The notes beneath the pieces are model-generated. The model made no database searches and had not been told where the DNA came from. It saw only the letters and a program-made list of their open reading frames with translations. From NCBI GenBank assembly GCA_017380955.1, contig JAFOCZ010000134.1, forward strand, positions 1 to 14,240: a stretch of DNA of 14,240 nt, given 5' to 3'. The position numbers and the translations under genes are program-made. The DNA comes from Alistipes sp. (GTDB lineage: Bacteria; Bacteroidota; Bacteroidia; Bacteroidales; Rikenellaceae). This document shows, piece by piece, positions 1 through 6,953 of this stretch. The stretch's first letter is position 1; the number at the start of each line of letters is the position of its first letter.

Positions 1-582
1 ACCGCATCGGCAGCGACAATCGTGGCACAGGCAGCAAGCGAGGGTCGTCGCCTTATAGCACCCTCATCGCTATACCTCATCCACAACTCTATGTGTTCGG
101 CAGAGGGCAATGCCGAGGATTTGAGAATAGAGTCCGAGATGCTTGAGCAGACGGACCGCAACATCGCCGAGATATACGCCTCACGTTCGGGACGTAGCAC
201 CGAGGAGATAGCGACGCTGATGAACGAGAACTGCGGTCGTGGTCGCTGGCTAAACCCCGAGGAGGCTATCGCAGCAGGACTTGTGGATAGCGTAGAGGAG
301 ACCACAAAGACCCGCCCCACAGCCCTCACACGCGCCAAGAGTGCTGCACAGGCGCTGATGCGTATGCTAAGTGGCGAGATGCCAAAGGCTGACCAAAAGC
401 CTACCGATATTGGCTCATCGCCCAAGCGTAAGGCATCACCACTAAGGACGATGGTCGAGGGTCAGCAGAGCGCCTCACAACTACAGGTGCAGCCCACACA
501 AGACCCCGACCCCATCGAGACAGAGCGCGACCCACGCTCGATGGCCTACGAGGAGGATGCGCGCAATATGCGAGTGCGATAA
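1..582 (+). CDS. Phage head maturation protease, ClpP-like (5' end cut by window)
   Basis: The reading frame is open from the first base, so the true start lies upstream and 193 C-terminal residues are visible. The family is a serine protease of the ClpP fold that cleaves capsid or scaffold proteins during phage head assembly. Numbering visible residues, TASAAT places the likely nucleophile at Ser3 and LIHNS places the catalytic His at His28. The segment RWLNPEEAIAAGLVD (82-96) matches the ClpP region after the third catalytic position. The residue that aligns by eye with ClpP's Asp is Gly81; phage members often vary here. Residues about 125-193 are low-complexity, rich in Gln, Pro, Ser and charged residues, and could act as a fused scaffold-like tail (inference). 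It sits 53 nt before the capsid gene, a standard protease-capsid pairing. A GTG at 22 is in frame but would delete Ser3, so it is not the real start. Confidence 0.8.
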   Translation, partial: TASAATIVAQAASEGRRLIAPSSLYLIHNSMCSAEGNAEDLRIESEMLEQTDRNIAEIYASRSGRSTEEIATLMNENCGRGRWLNPEEAIAAGLVDSVEETTKTRPTALTRAKSAAQALMRMLSGEMPKADQKPTDIGSSPKRKASPLRTMVEGQQSASQLQVQPTQDPDPIETERDPRSMAYEEDARNMRVR

Positions 583-635
583 CCGCAACCAAACAACAAC
601 CACTTATCTATTAACACTTTAAACATTTTGAAATT

Positions 636-1604
636 ATGGGACTTATTGAGAACCCAAAGACCTACACAGGTCGTGACCTTGAGACTATCTTCTTCCGCCC
701 TATGTTTGCGGGCCAGAACGCCGAGCAGTTGGGCATCCGTGTGATGTACAATATGCCTGTGCCAACCACCATCCAGATGTGGAGCCCTAACTCCGACGTG
801 CTGAAGGCCTACTCTTCGGGCTGGACAGGCGGTGACTCTGCATCGCGAATGCAGAAGAGCATCGAGATGAGTAAGTTGAAGGCCGAGGTGGGATTCTCGG
901 CATCGGACTACTTCCAGAGCGTCTACGAACTCATCACAGGTCGTGCGGATGTCAACCTCGACGACCTCACAGGCTCGGAACTCGAGCAGGCAGAGACCGA
1001 GATGTTCCGTGCCGCCATCGCCGAGAGCCTCCGTGTGATGATGTGGATTGGCGACAAGTCGGCAGCCGCGTACAACACTATGGATGGTATCCTCACACGC
1101 GCCACACGCTACAGCGCAGCATCTTCAGATGTGAGCAAGTTCACAGGCGTAAGTGGCACTGTTACAGCCGACAACGTCATCGACCTACTGAAGGGTATGT
1201 GGACTATGGCACGCCCCGAACTCAAGGCGTTGCGTAGCGAGGGTAACCTCACATACTTCGTGACCACCGACATCTACGATGCCTATGAGGAGTACCTCGA
1301 CAACCACGCCGCGGATGGCGCATACGTAGACCTTGTGTCGGGTCGTCGTGAGTTGTCGTACCACGGCATCAAGATTGTCGATATGGGCATCACGCAGTAT
1401 ATCACCAAGAGCGGCGACGCTCCATCGTACTGTCTGCTCACCGACCGCCGTAACTTGGTGTTGGCTGTCAACACCTCGGACTACCCAGGCTCGGAGGTGC
1501 GTATGTGGTACAACCCCGACGCTATGGAGAATCGCCAGCGTGCTGTCTTCCTCGCCGGCACCGAGATTCTCGACGAGACACTTATGGTCTGGGCGCAGTT
1601 GTAA
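636..1604 (+). CDS. Probable phage major capsid protein
   Basis: This is a 322-residue soluble protein with no signal peptide or membrane segment. It probably forms the icosahedral head shell. The call rests on its place directly after a ClpP-like protease and before a portal gene, its size, and capsid-like segments: a helical, acidic stretch at 84-135, a 'YFVTTDIYDAYEEYL' segment at 207-221, and a C-terminal beta-rich part with 'VRMWYNPDAMENRQRAVFLA' at 288-307. Phage capsids commonly end in this kind of region (from memory, not aligned). I see no N-terminal scaffold-like delta domain, so any scaffold function may lie in the protease tail. The start has no Shine-Dalgarno sequence; TAACACTTTAAA lies 24 nt upstream. 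An HK97-type fold is likely but unproven. Another virion protein is possible but less likely. Confidence 0.72.
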   Translation: MGLIENPKTYTGRDLETIFFRPMFAGQNAEQLGIRVMYNMPVPTTIQMWSPNSDVLKAYSSGWTGGDSASRMQKSIEMSKLKAEVGFSASDYFQSVYELITGRADVNLDDLTGSELEQAETEMFRAAIAESLRVMMWIGDKSAAAYNTMDGILTRATRYSAASSDVSKFTGVSGTVTADNVIDLLKGMWTMARPELKALRSEGNLTYFVTTDIYDAYEEYLDNHAADGAYVDLVSGRRELSYHGIKIVDMGITQYITKSGDAPSYCLLTDRRNLVLAVNTSDYPGSEVRMWYNPDAMENRQRAVFLAGTEILDETLMVWAQL

Positions 1605-1640
1605 TCCTCGATTGTCTAACCCCTTAAACCCTACTTATCT

Positions 1641-2855
1641 ATGACAAAGAAGATTGCTACACGCTTAGCCGTAGCATCAAACCACTCCGAGCCCCTGTTG
1701 GGCTCGGGTGGTGGTGCGCCACGAGCGAGTAAGATTTGGCGCTGGGGAAGTAACAACCTGCTGCCCAATGCGCTATCGCTCTTAGCACGTCGCTCTGTGG
1801 CACACCGCAGAATCATAAACGACAAGGCCGACTACATAGCCGGCAAGGGTGTCACCTACGACCAGCGCATCGCAGCACTACACCACATCGCCAACTGCGC
1901 CAATGGCAATGGCGAGACACTGCGTAGTGTGCTATCACGCCTGGCGATGGATATGGCGATGTTTGGCAACGCCTTTATGGAGGTGGCTACCGACGAGCGT
2001 CGCACATTCCTCTCATTCTACCACATAGATGCCTCACGATGCCGTCTTGCGGAGGACTCCAAGCACGTGGTACTGCACCACGACTGGCAGAGATTCCGAG
2101 CCTCGGAGGCTACGACAGTGGCGCTATATCCCGACTTTGAGACCGCAGCGGATGGCACACTGCGTGCCGTGCTGCACTTCAAGAGTTACGAGCCTATGTT
2201 CTCACACTATGGCGTAGCACCATACATCGCCGGCATAGATGCCGCAGCGATAGTCTACAAAACCGACCACTGGAACATATCGCGCATAGACAACGCCTTT
2301 CAGTTGTCGGGAGTTATGATGCTCGACAACGCCGTGGATAGCGAGGAGGAGGCAGACCGCATAGTGCGCATCGCCGAGGAGAAGTTTGCCGGCAACCCCG
2401 GTCAGGTGCTCTTTGTGTTGCGTGGCGACAACGAGAACGACAACTCACGATTCATCCCCATCAATACCTCGTCGGATGGCGACTGGCAGAGGTTGCACAC
2501 ACAGGCAGAATCGGACCTTGTCGTGGCGCACTCGTGGTTTCGCTCGCTGAGTGGCTTGGACTACGCCTCGGGATTCTCCACAGAGCGCATACTCCACGAG
2601 TATGAGGTGGCGCTGAACACCGTGATACTCCCCCAGCAGGCAGAACTTATGGAGCCTATACGCCAGATTATCCACCGTGTATTGGGCATAGACGCCTCGT
2701 CGCTCGAGATTGTCAACCGCCCACCAACACGCTCCAAGCCCTCGTATATGCGTGTGTGGGAGGCTCGCAAGGCCGATGGTCTCGACTACGACGAGAACGA
2801 CACGTTGCAGCAGCGCTTCCTTGCCGAGATTTCGTCAAAGAGTATTAACCCCTAA
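1641..2855 (+). CDS. Phage portal protein
   Basis: This 404-residue protein resembles the HK97/SPP1-type portal that forms the dodecameric DNA channel at one head vertex. Visible features fit the family: the N-terminal 'RWGSNNLLPNALSLLARRS' (34-52) of a portal wing; 'AMFGNAFMEV' (106-115), a common portal motif preceding a beta-rich region; 'WNISRIDNAFQLSGVMML' (211-228); and 'GLDYASGFSTERILHEYEV' (305-323), followed by the long helices of the stem and crown. It begins 36 nt after the capsid stop and ends 15 nt before the next gene. In most tailed phages the portal lies upstream of protease and capsid; here it lies downstream, which is unusual. The start ATG is supported by TAACCCCTTAAA 24 nt upstream and by the conserved-looking N-terminus. 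Confidence 0.85.
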   Translation: MTKKIATRLAVASNHSEPLLGSGGGAPRASKIWRWGSNNLLPNALSLLARRSVAHRRIINDKADYIAGKGVTYDQRIAALHHIANCANGNGETLRSVLSRLAMDMAMFGNAFMEVATDERRTFLSFYHIDASRCRLAEDSKHVVLHHDWQRFRASEATTVALYPDFETAADGTLRAVLHFKSYEPMFSHYGVAPYIAGIDAAAIVYKTDHWNISRIDNAFQLSGVMMLDNAVDSEEEADRIVRIAEEKFAGNPGQVLFVLRGDNENDNSRFIPINTSSDGDWQRLHTQAESDLVVAHSWFRSLSGLDYASGFSTERILHEYEVALNTVILPQQAELMEPIRQIIHRVLGIDASSLEIVNRPPTRSKPSYMRVWEARKADGLDYDENDTLQQRFLAEISSKSINP

Positions 2856-2870
2856 AGAGTAATATGTAGT

Positions 2871-3329
2871 ATGAATAGTATAATTACACCCCAACAGGTT
2901 ATCGACCTTGTCTTCATCCCCGAGACTCTGGTGACACGGTCGAAGATTACCGCTACGGATATCGCGATTGCCGAGAGTCGCTATCTGTTGCCCATCATTG
3001 GCGAGGCTCTCTACGACGCTATCTCCGCAGGGCGCTACACCGAACTTCGCGATGAGTATGTAGCACCTATGGTTGCCGCGTGGACACGCTACATCGCCGA
3101 GCCACTCCTTGCCGAGCGCCTGGGCATAGCGCAAGATAAGGACTACTCCGAGGCAGACAACGACGTGCGCAAAGATGCTGTGAGACGCCTGCGTCGCAAC
3201 GCCCAACTATTGTCGCGCCGTATGAGTGACTACCTGAATGCTCACAGCGACAATTTCGCAGAGTACAACCCTGCTGATAACCCCTTAAATCACTGTACTA
3301 TAGATGGAGGTATTGTTCAAATATTTTAG
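2871..3329 (+). CDS. Probable head-tail connector/adaptor protein
   Basis: This 152-residue, mostly helical protein follows the portal by 15 nt, the usual place for head-completion or adaptor proteins that plug the portal. Segments such as 'LLPIIGEALYDAI' (residues 39-51) and 'APMVAAWTRYIAEPLLAERLG' (split over 65-85) match the pattern I associate with small Bacteroidota phage proteins in this position. I do not recognise a named family with certainty. A basic, Arg-rich helix spans roughly 105-120. The last 26 nt overlap the start of the holin gene in another frame, implying translational coupling. The assignment leans mainly on context and helical content; other small phage proteins (for example a head-closure protein) are possible. 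Confidence 0.55.
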   Translation: MNSIITPQQVIDLVFIPETLVTRSKITATDIAIAESRYLLPIIGEALYDAISAGRYTELRDEYVAPMVAAWTRYIAEPLLAERLGIAQDKDYSEADNDVRKDAVRRLRRNAQLLSRRMSDYLNAHSDNFAEYNPADNPLNHCTIDGGIVQIF

Positions 3330-3729
3330 TGCTTTCGTAGCATCACTATGTGGGCTTTTGTGCCCTATCACACCGCTCATTGTTGCCACAACGCTCTTTA
3401 TCGGCATAGACTTCGTAACAGGCGTCATAGCCTCACGCGCCGAGGCTAAGCGTCAGGGGCAGAGGTGGTGGTTTGAGAGTCGCAAGGCGTGGCGCACAAT
3501 CATCAAGGCGGGATTCGTAGCCATTGCCATCGTGATGATGTGGGTGGTAGATTGTTATGTCCTGGAGTTTATGCACCTCAACATCGCAAAACTCTTCACA
3601 GGCTTTGTGTGTGGCGTGGAGTTGTGGTCGTTCCTGGAGAATGCCTCGTCGATAAGCCATTCTCCGCTCTTTGAGTGGCTGAGTCGCTGGGTAAGACGTC
3701 GTGTAGAGAGGGAGGTGGGTGATGAGTAG
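3304..3729 (+). CDS. Phage holin-family membrane protein
   Basis: This 141-residue protein resembles phage/toxin-secretion holins of the phage_holin_4 type, which form inner-membrane lesions that release or trigger the lytic enzyme. Hydrophobic segments lie at about 8-43 (long enough for one or two spans, containing 'IGIDFVTGVIASR', a typical holin signature), 66-88 and 95-112. Between them lies the basic 'RWWFESRKAWR' (54-64), and a charged Arg/Glu C-terminus follows (126-141). The ATG at 3304 overlaps the connector gene by 26 nt and is preceded by TAACCCCTTAAA 26 nt upstream, inside the connector's coding sequence. The following lysozyme-like gene overlaps its end by 8 nt, so the pair looks like a compact lysis cassette. 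Function is inferred from topology and family resemblance. Confidence 0.75.
   Translation: MEVLFKYFSAFVASLCGLLCPITPLIVATTLFIGIDFVTGVIASRAEAKRQGQRWWFESRKAWRTIIKAGFVAIAIVMMWVVDCYVLEFMHLNIAKLFTGFVCGVELWSFLENASSISHSPLFEWLSRWVRRRVEREVGDE
3711..3716 (+). promoter_or_regulatory. Shine-Dalgarno site deciding the start at 3722
   Basis: GGAGGT lies 5 nt before ATG 3722 but only 2 nt before an in-frame GTG at 3719. This favours the ATG as the start of the lysozyme-like gene. Strong Shine-Dalgarno sequences are scarce elsewhere in this window. It lies within the last codons of the holin gene, so it could arise partly from holin coding constraint. Confidence 0.55.
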
Positions 3730-4126
3730 AGGACTTCGCAACAACAACCCCGGTAACATTCGCCGCTCCAAGGTACACTATCGTGGCGAGATACGACCAA
3801 GCAGCGATGCGGAGTTCAAGCAGTTCGAGACCGTAGCATATGGCTATCGTGCGATGTTTGTATTGCTGGACACCTACCACCGCCGTTACCACCTCCACAC
3901 CATACGTCAGATGCTAAACCGCTATGCGCCACCCACCGAGAACTTCACCGAGGGTTACATACGCTTTGTGGCGCAGCGCACAGGGATACGCCCCGATGAG
4001 ACCCTCGACAGCCGCTCGCCACGAGATATGGTTCCCATCGTCGCGGCGATGTCCGAAATTGAGAACGGCGCAAAGGCTGTGATGAGCGACGTAGAGGAGG
4101 GCTGGCGACTCTTCGTAGAGCCATAG
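3722..4126 (+). CDS. Small virion/lysozyme-like protein ('structural protein P5' type)
   Basis: This 134-residue protein opens with 'GLRNNNPGNIRRS' (residues 4-16). That motif is shared by many phage lytic or virion-associated proteins and by Bacteroidales proteins often labelled 'structural protein P5'. The pattern continues with an aromatic/Gly-rich 'YRGEIRPSSDAEFKQFETVAYGYRA' region (20-44), then helical segments and 'YAPPTENFTEGYIRFVAQRTG' (68-88), typical of this group. A peptidoglycan-degrading role is likely from the family and from its place after a holin, but I cannot point to a proven catalytic residue. It has no signal peptide, consistent with holin-dependent release. ATG 3722 was chosen over GTG 3719 because of the GGAGGT spacing. 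It is the last gene before the terminator at 4146-4181. Confidence 0.7.
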   Translation: MSRGLRNNNPGNIRRSKVHYRGEIRPSSDAEFKQFETVAYGYRAMFVLLDTYHRRYHLHTIRQMLNRYAPPTENFTEGYIRFVAQRTGIRPDETLDSRSPRDMVPIVAAMSEIENGAKAVMSDVEEGWRLFVEP

Positions 4127-4145
4127 CGTCCACAAATCGCAACTA

Positions 4146-4181
4146 ATGAGGCAGACATTGCAGTGTCCGCCTCATTTTTTT
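4146..4181 (+). terminator. Intrinsic terminator of the phage module
   Basis: A 12-bp stem with one A-C mismatch (4146-4157 with 4164-4175) encloses the six-base loop TTGCAG and is followed by an unbroken T run through 4181. It lies 20 nt after the lysozyme-like gene and just before the next promoter, so it separates phage transcription from the host operon. Confidence 0.9.
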
Positions 4182-4192
4182 GTGTTGTGGTG

Positions 4193-4223
4193 TTTGATGG
4201 TTGAATAAATTTTGTTAATTTTG
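4193..4223 (+). promoter_or_regulatory. Bacteroidota-type promoter for the SDR-sialidase-apt-recG operon
   Basis: TTTG at 4193-4196 and TAATTTTG at 4216-4223 are separated by 19 nt. This closely matches the Bacteroidota sigma-ABfr consensus (TTTG, 19-21 nt, TAnnTTTG). The predicted transcript would start near 4230 and have a leader of about 50 nt before ATG 4284. Confidence 0.8.
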
Positions 4224-4283
4224 CGTGTTTGGAATATAATTCCAAGACGGGACACACGAAATAAATTTAAATACATAAAAACT

Positions 4284-5027
4284 ATGAAACGAATTCTTGT
4301 TACTGGAGCAACATCAGGCATTGGTCGCGCCACAGCATTGCGCCTTGCAGAGCCTAACACCGAAATCATCATCACAGGTCGTCGTAAGGAGCGCCTCGAG
4401 GCGTTGCGCGCCGAGGTAGAGGCTAAGGGTGCGCAGTGCACAGTCCTCAACTTCGACGTTCGCTCGGAGGCAGAGTGCATCGAGAATCTCAAGCCACTGG
4501 GTCGTGTAGATATCCTTATCAACAACGCAGGTCTTGCAGCAGGTTTGGAGCATATCGACAAGGGTGACTCTCGCGATTGGGATGCTATGATCGACACCAA
4601 CGTAAAGGGTCTTCTCTATGTAACGAAGATTATCAGCGGCGCTATGGTTGAGGCTGGCAAGGGTGGTCACATCATCAACATCGGCTCTATCGCCGGCACA
4701 GAGCCTTATGAGAATGGTGCGGTATACTGCGCATCGAAGCACGCCGTACACGCCATATCTATGGCTATGCGTGCCGACCTGCTCAGCGCCGGCATCAAGG
4801 TGGGTGAGGTGCGCCCAGGAATGGTAGAGACCGAGTTCTCGGAGGTGCGTTTCCACGGCGACAAGGAGCGCGCTGAGGGTGTATATCGTGGTGTAGAGGC
4901 GTTGCAGGGCGAGGATATCGCAGAGGCTATACACTGGATGCTCAACCTCCCAGCACATATGAACGTCAACGACATCGTGCTTATGCCAACGTGCCAGGCT
5001 GGCGCATACTACACTTACCGCAAATAA
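4284..5027 (+). CDS. ydfG: SDR-family NADP-dependent oxidoreductase, YdfG-like
   Basis: This 247-residue classical short-chain dehydrogenase/reductase probably acts in the cytoplasm. The Rossmann motif TGATSGIG is at 7-14, TGRR at 31-34 suggests NADP(H) preference, Asp58 sits at the adenine-contact position and NNAG is at 80-83. The catalytic set is Asn106, Ser135, Tyr148 and Lys152 (YCASK). The C-terminal part 'GMVETEFSEVRFHGD' (179-193) and 'LPAHMNVNDIVLMP' (222-235) resembles E. coli YdfG, which oxidises L-allo-threonine/serine and reduces malonic semialdehyde. The actual substrate here is unproven. ATG 4284 was chosen because the nucleotide-binding motif follows at once and A-rich sequence precedes it; an upstream TTG extension would start inside the promoter. 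It is the first gene of the operon, 8 nt before the sialidase. Confidence 0.92.
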   Translation: MKRILVTGATSGIGRATALRLAEPNTEIIITGRRKERLEALRAEVEAKGAQCTVLNFDVRSEAECIENLKPLGRVDILINNAGLAAGLEHIDKGDSRDWDAMIDTNVKGLLYVTKIISGAMVEAGKGGHIINIGSIAGTEPYENGAVYCASKHAVHAISMAMRADLLSAGIKVGEVRPGMVETEFSEVRFHGDKERAEGVYRGVEALQGEDIAEAIHWMLNLPAHMNVNDIVLMPTCQAGAYYTYRK

Positions 5028-5035
5028 CTATCGCT

Positions 5036-6367
5036 ATGACAAAGAATTTCAACCTTATAGTAGCAGCATTTCTCGGCGCGGCGCTTATGGCGTGTGGCTG
5101 CACAAAACCCGAGGAGGGTACCAAACAGCCTGAGCCACAAAAGCCCGCTGCAGAGCGTTGCGAGGTTTTCCAACTTCTAAACCCTTCGGATATCCCTTAT
5201 CGTATCCCTGCGTTGGCAGTTACCAAGGATGGCACACTTATCGCCGTTGCGGACTACCGTCATAGTGGTACGGATATCGGCGTTACGGATAAGGGTCGTA
5301 TCGACCTCCACTACCGCCTGTCGTATGACAATGGCAACACCTGGACCGATGTTATGCCTCTTATCGAGGGTAAGGGTGCACAGTCTCCCGACTTTATGAA
5401 CGTGGGCTTTGGTGACCCCTGCATCGTGGCAGACAGAGAGTCTGACCGTGTGTTGCTGCTCTCGTGCGCCGGCAACATATCGTTCCAGAACGGTACACGC
5501 CAGAATCACCAAAACATAGCACGCTTCTACTCCGAGGACGGTGGCAAGACGTGGAGCGCTCCCGAGGATATCGCCGAGAGCATCTACTCGCAGTTCGACG
5601 CCTCGAAGTATGGCCCTGTGCGCTCTATGTTTGTGGCATCGGGACGTATTATGCAGAGCCGTATCACAAAGGTGGGCAACTACTACCGCCTCTACTGCGC
5701 TGTCTTGGTGCGTGACAAGAGTGCCAAGCATATGAACTATGTCCTCTTCTCGGATGACTTCGGTGGCTCGTGGAAGATTTTGGGCGACATCAACACCCCT
5801 GCGGTGTATAACACTGCCGATGAGCCAAAGGTTGAGGAGTTGGCAAACGGCACTATCATCATCAGTTCGCGCTACAACGGTGGTCGCTACTACAACTACT
5901 TCACCTATACGGATGTAAATTCTGGTGCTGGTAATTGGGAGGATGCGATGTTCTCGGGTGCTTCGAATGGCGGCGTAGAGTCGAAGGATAACTCTACAAA
6001 TGGCGAGATTATGATTATCCCCGTAACACGCACCGAGGATGACAAGGCTATGTACTTAGCACTGCAGTCAGTGCCTCTCGGCCCTCAGCGTAAGAATGTG
6101 GGCATCTACTACAAGGAGTTGTGCGATGAGTTTGACGACTACATCTCGCCTATAGAGTTTGCGCGCGACTGGGATGGTGTGAAGCAGGTTACAACGCTCA
6201 ACTCTGCCTACTCTACTATGGCTTGGCAGAGGGATAACCGCCTCGGATTCTTGTACGAGGAGGAGACTCACGGCGCATCGACCCTCGCCTACGGAGGCTA
6301 TACTATTGTCTACGAGTGTTTCGATATCGAGGTGCTCACAGATGGCAAATACTCTTTTCGCAAATAA
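5036..6367 (+). CDS. nanH: Sialidase (GH33 exo-alpha-neuraminidase), predicted lipoprotein
   Basis: This 443-residue enzyme likely releases terminal sialic acids from host mucin glycans or oligosaccharides at the cell surface or in the periplasm. The N-terminus is a lipoprotein signal: hydrophobic residues to LMA-Cys20, with Cys22 as an alternative. The catalytic beta-propeller begins with YRIP (Arg56). Three Asp-boxes are visible: SYDNGNTW (96-103), SEDGGKTW (166-173) and SDDFGGSW (239-246). The likely arginine triad is Arg56, Arg279 and Arg352. Glu263 and Tyr392 fit the nucleophile pair, and Asp90 is a candidate acid/base (assigned by eye). It has no obvious carbohydrate-binding module. ATG 5036 was chosen because it yields a clean signal peptide; an in-frame upstream ATG at 4991 would overlap the SDR gene. 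No sialic-acid transport or catabolism genes are adjacent. Confidence 0.92.
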   Translation: MTKNFNLIVAAFLGAALMACGCTKPEEGTKQPEPQKPAAERCEVFQLLNPSDIPYRIPALAVTKDGTLIAVADYRHSGTDIGVTDKGRIDLHYRLSYDNGNTWTDVMPLIEGKGAQSPDFMNVGFGDPCIVADRESDRVLLLSCAGNISFQNGTRQNHQNIARFYSEDGGKTWSAPEDIAESIYSQFDASKYGPVRSMFVASGRIMQSRITKVGNYYRLYCAVLVRDKSAKHMNYVLFSDDFGGSWKILGDINTPAVYNTADEPKVEELANGTIIISSRYNGGRYYNYFTYTDVNSGAGNWEDAMFSGASNGGVESKDNSTNGEIMIIPVTRTEDDKAMYLALQSVPLGPQRKNVGIYYKELCDEFDDYISPIEFARDWDGVKQVTTLNSAYSTMAWQRDNRLGFLYEEETHGASTLAYGGYTIVYECFDIEVLTDGKYSFRK

Positions 6368-6377
6368 TTAACCAACT

Positions 6378-6938
6378 ATGAAAGAGGTACTTAAATATTA
6401 CAAAGATTTCCCAAAGGAGGGTATCATATTTGTGGATATCATCCCATTTTTGCAGAATAAGGCGGTCTTCAAGCAACTGACAGCGGCTGTTGCCGAGGCC
6501 TGCACCGCACCAAACATCATCGCCCCTGAGGCACGAGGATTTCTCTTCGCAGCACCGCTTCTCACCGATGCGGAGCACATCGAGAACATCATCCCTGTGC
6601 GTAAGAGCGGCAAACTCCCATTCGCCGAGGGTGACCTCCACGAGGTACTCATCCAGAAGGAGTATGGCTTCGACAAACTATACTACCGCCTGAGCGACAT
6701 CGCTGCAGGTAAGGTAAATGGCGATGTATTCGAGGTGACAATCCTCGACGATGTGTTGGCTACGGGAGGTACTGCCGAGGGTCTTGCAACATCGTTGGAG
6801 GCTCAGAAGATTGTGGTCGATGACAAGGAGTATGGCGTGAAGGTCAAGGAGTTTGTCTTCATCGTCGAGATTGCCGACCTCAAGGGCAAGGAGCGTCTCG
6901 AGAAGATTGCTCCTGTGCGCTCTATCACTGTAATCTAA
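6378..6938 (+). CDS. apt: Adenine phosphoribosyltransferase-like protein
   Basis: This 186-residue type I phosphoribosyltransferase likely converts adenine plus PRPP to AMP in the cytoplasm (purine salvage). Hallmarks of adenine phosphoribosyltransferase are present: DFPKEGIIFVDI (10-21), PEARGFLF (50-57), IPVRKSGKLP (72-81) and the EYGFDKL segment (95-101). The PRPP-binding loop is ILDDVLATGGTAEG (122-135). The C-terminus 'GKERLEKIAPVRS' (170-182) resembles Apt's last helix. It is slightly longer than many bacterial Apt proteins, and the stretch around 145-157 (VVDDKEYGVKVKE) looks like a small insertion. It lies 10 nt after the sialidase and 15 nt before recG. A different base specificity cannot be excluded, as paralogues exist. 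Confidence 0.85.
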   Translation: MKEVLKYYKDFPKEGIIFVDIIPFLQNKAVFKQLTAAVAEACTAPNIIAPEARGFLFAAPLLTDAEHIENIIPVRKSGKLPFAEGDLHEVLIQKEYGFDKLYYRLSDIAAGKVNGDVFEVTILDDVLATGGTAEGLATSLEAQKIVVDDKEYGVKVKEFVFIVEIADLKGKERLEKIAPVRSITVI

Positions 6939-6953
6939 CATACCGAAACACAG

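Noticed and set aside
4212..4283. N-terminal extension of the SDR gene from a TTG codon
   Set aside because: The extension would begin inside the predicted promoter and adds 24 residues before a complete Rossmann motif. ATG 4284 fits the family.
4127..4283. Phage attachment site at the right end of the phage module
   Set aside because: There is no tRNA or obvious core repeat; the stretch is accounted for by a terminator, a promoter and a short leader. The left boundary is not in the window for comparison.
4314..4958. 214-codon open frame on the minus strand opposite the SDR gene
   Set aside because: It lies wholly antisense to a gene with intact SDR motifs, its translation is rich in Cys, Leu, Thr and His with no domain, and it has no promoter. 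It is a shadow of codon bias.
5177..5731. 184-codon minus-strand frame opposite the sialidase
   Set aside because: The sialidase Asp-boxes and arginines are intact on the plus strand. The antisense product is Val/His-rich without domain features.
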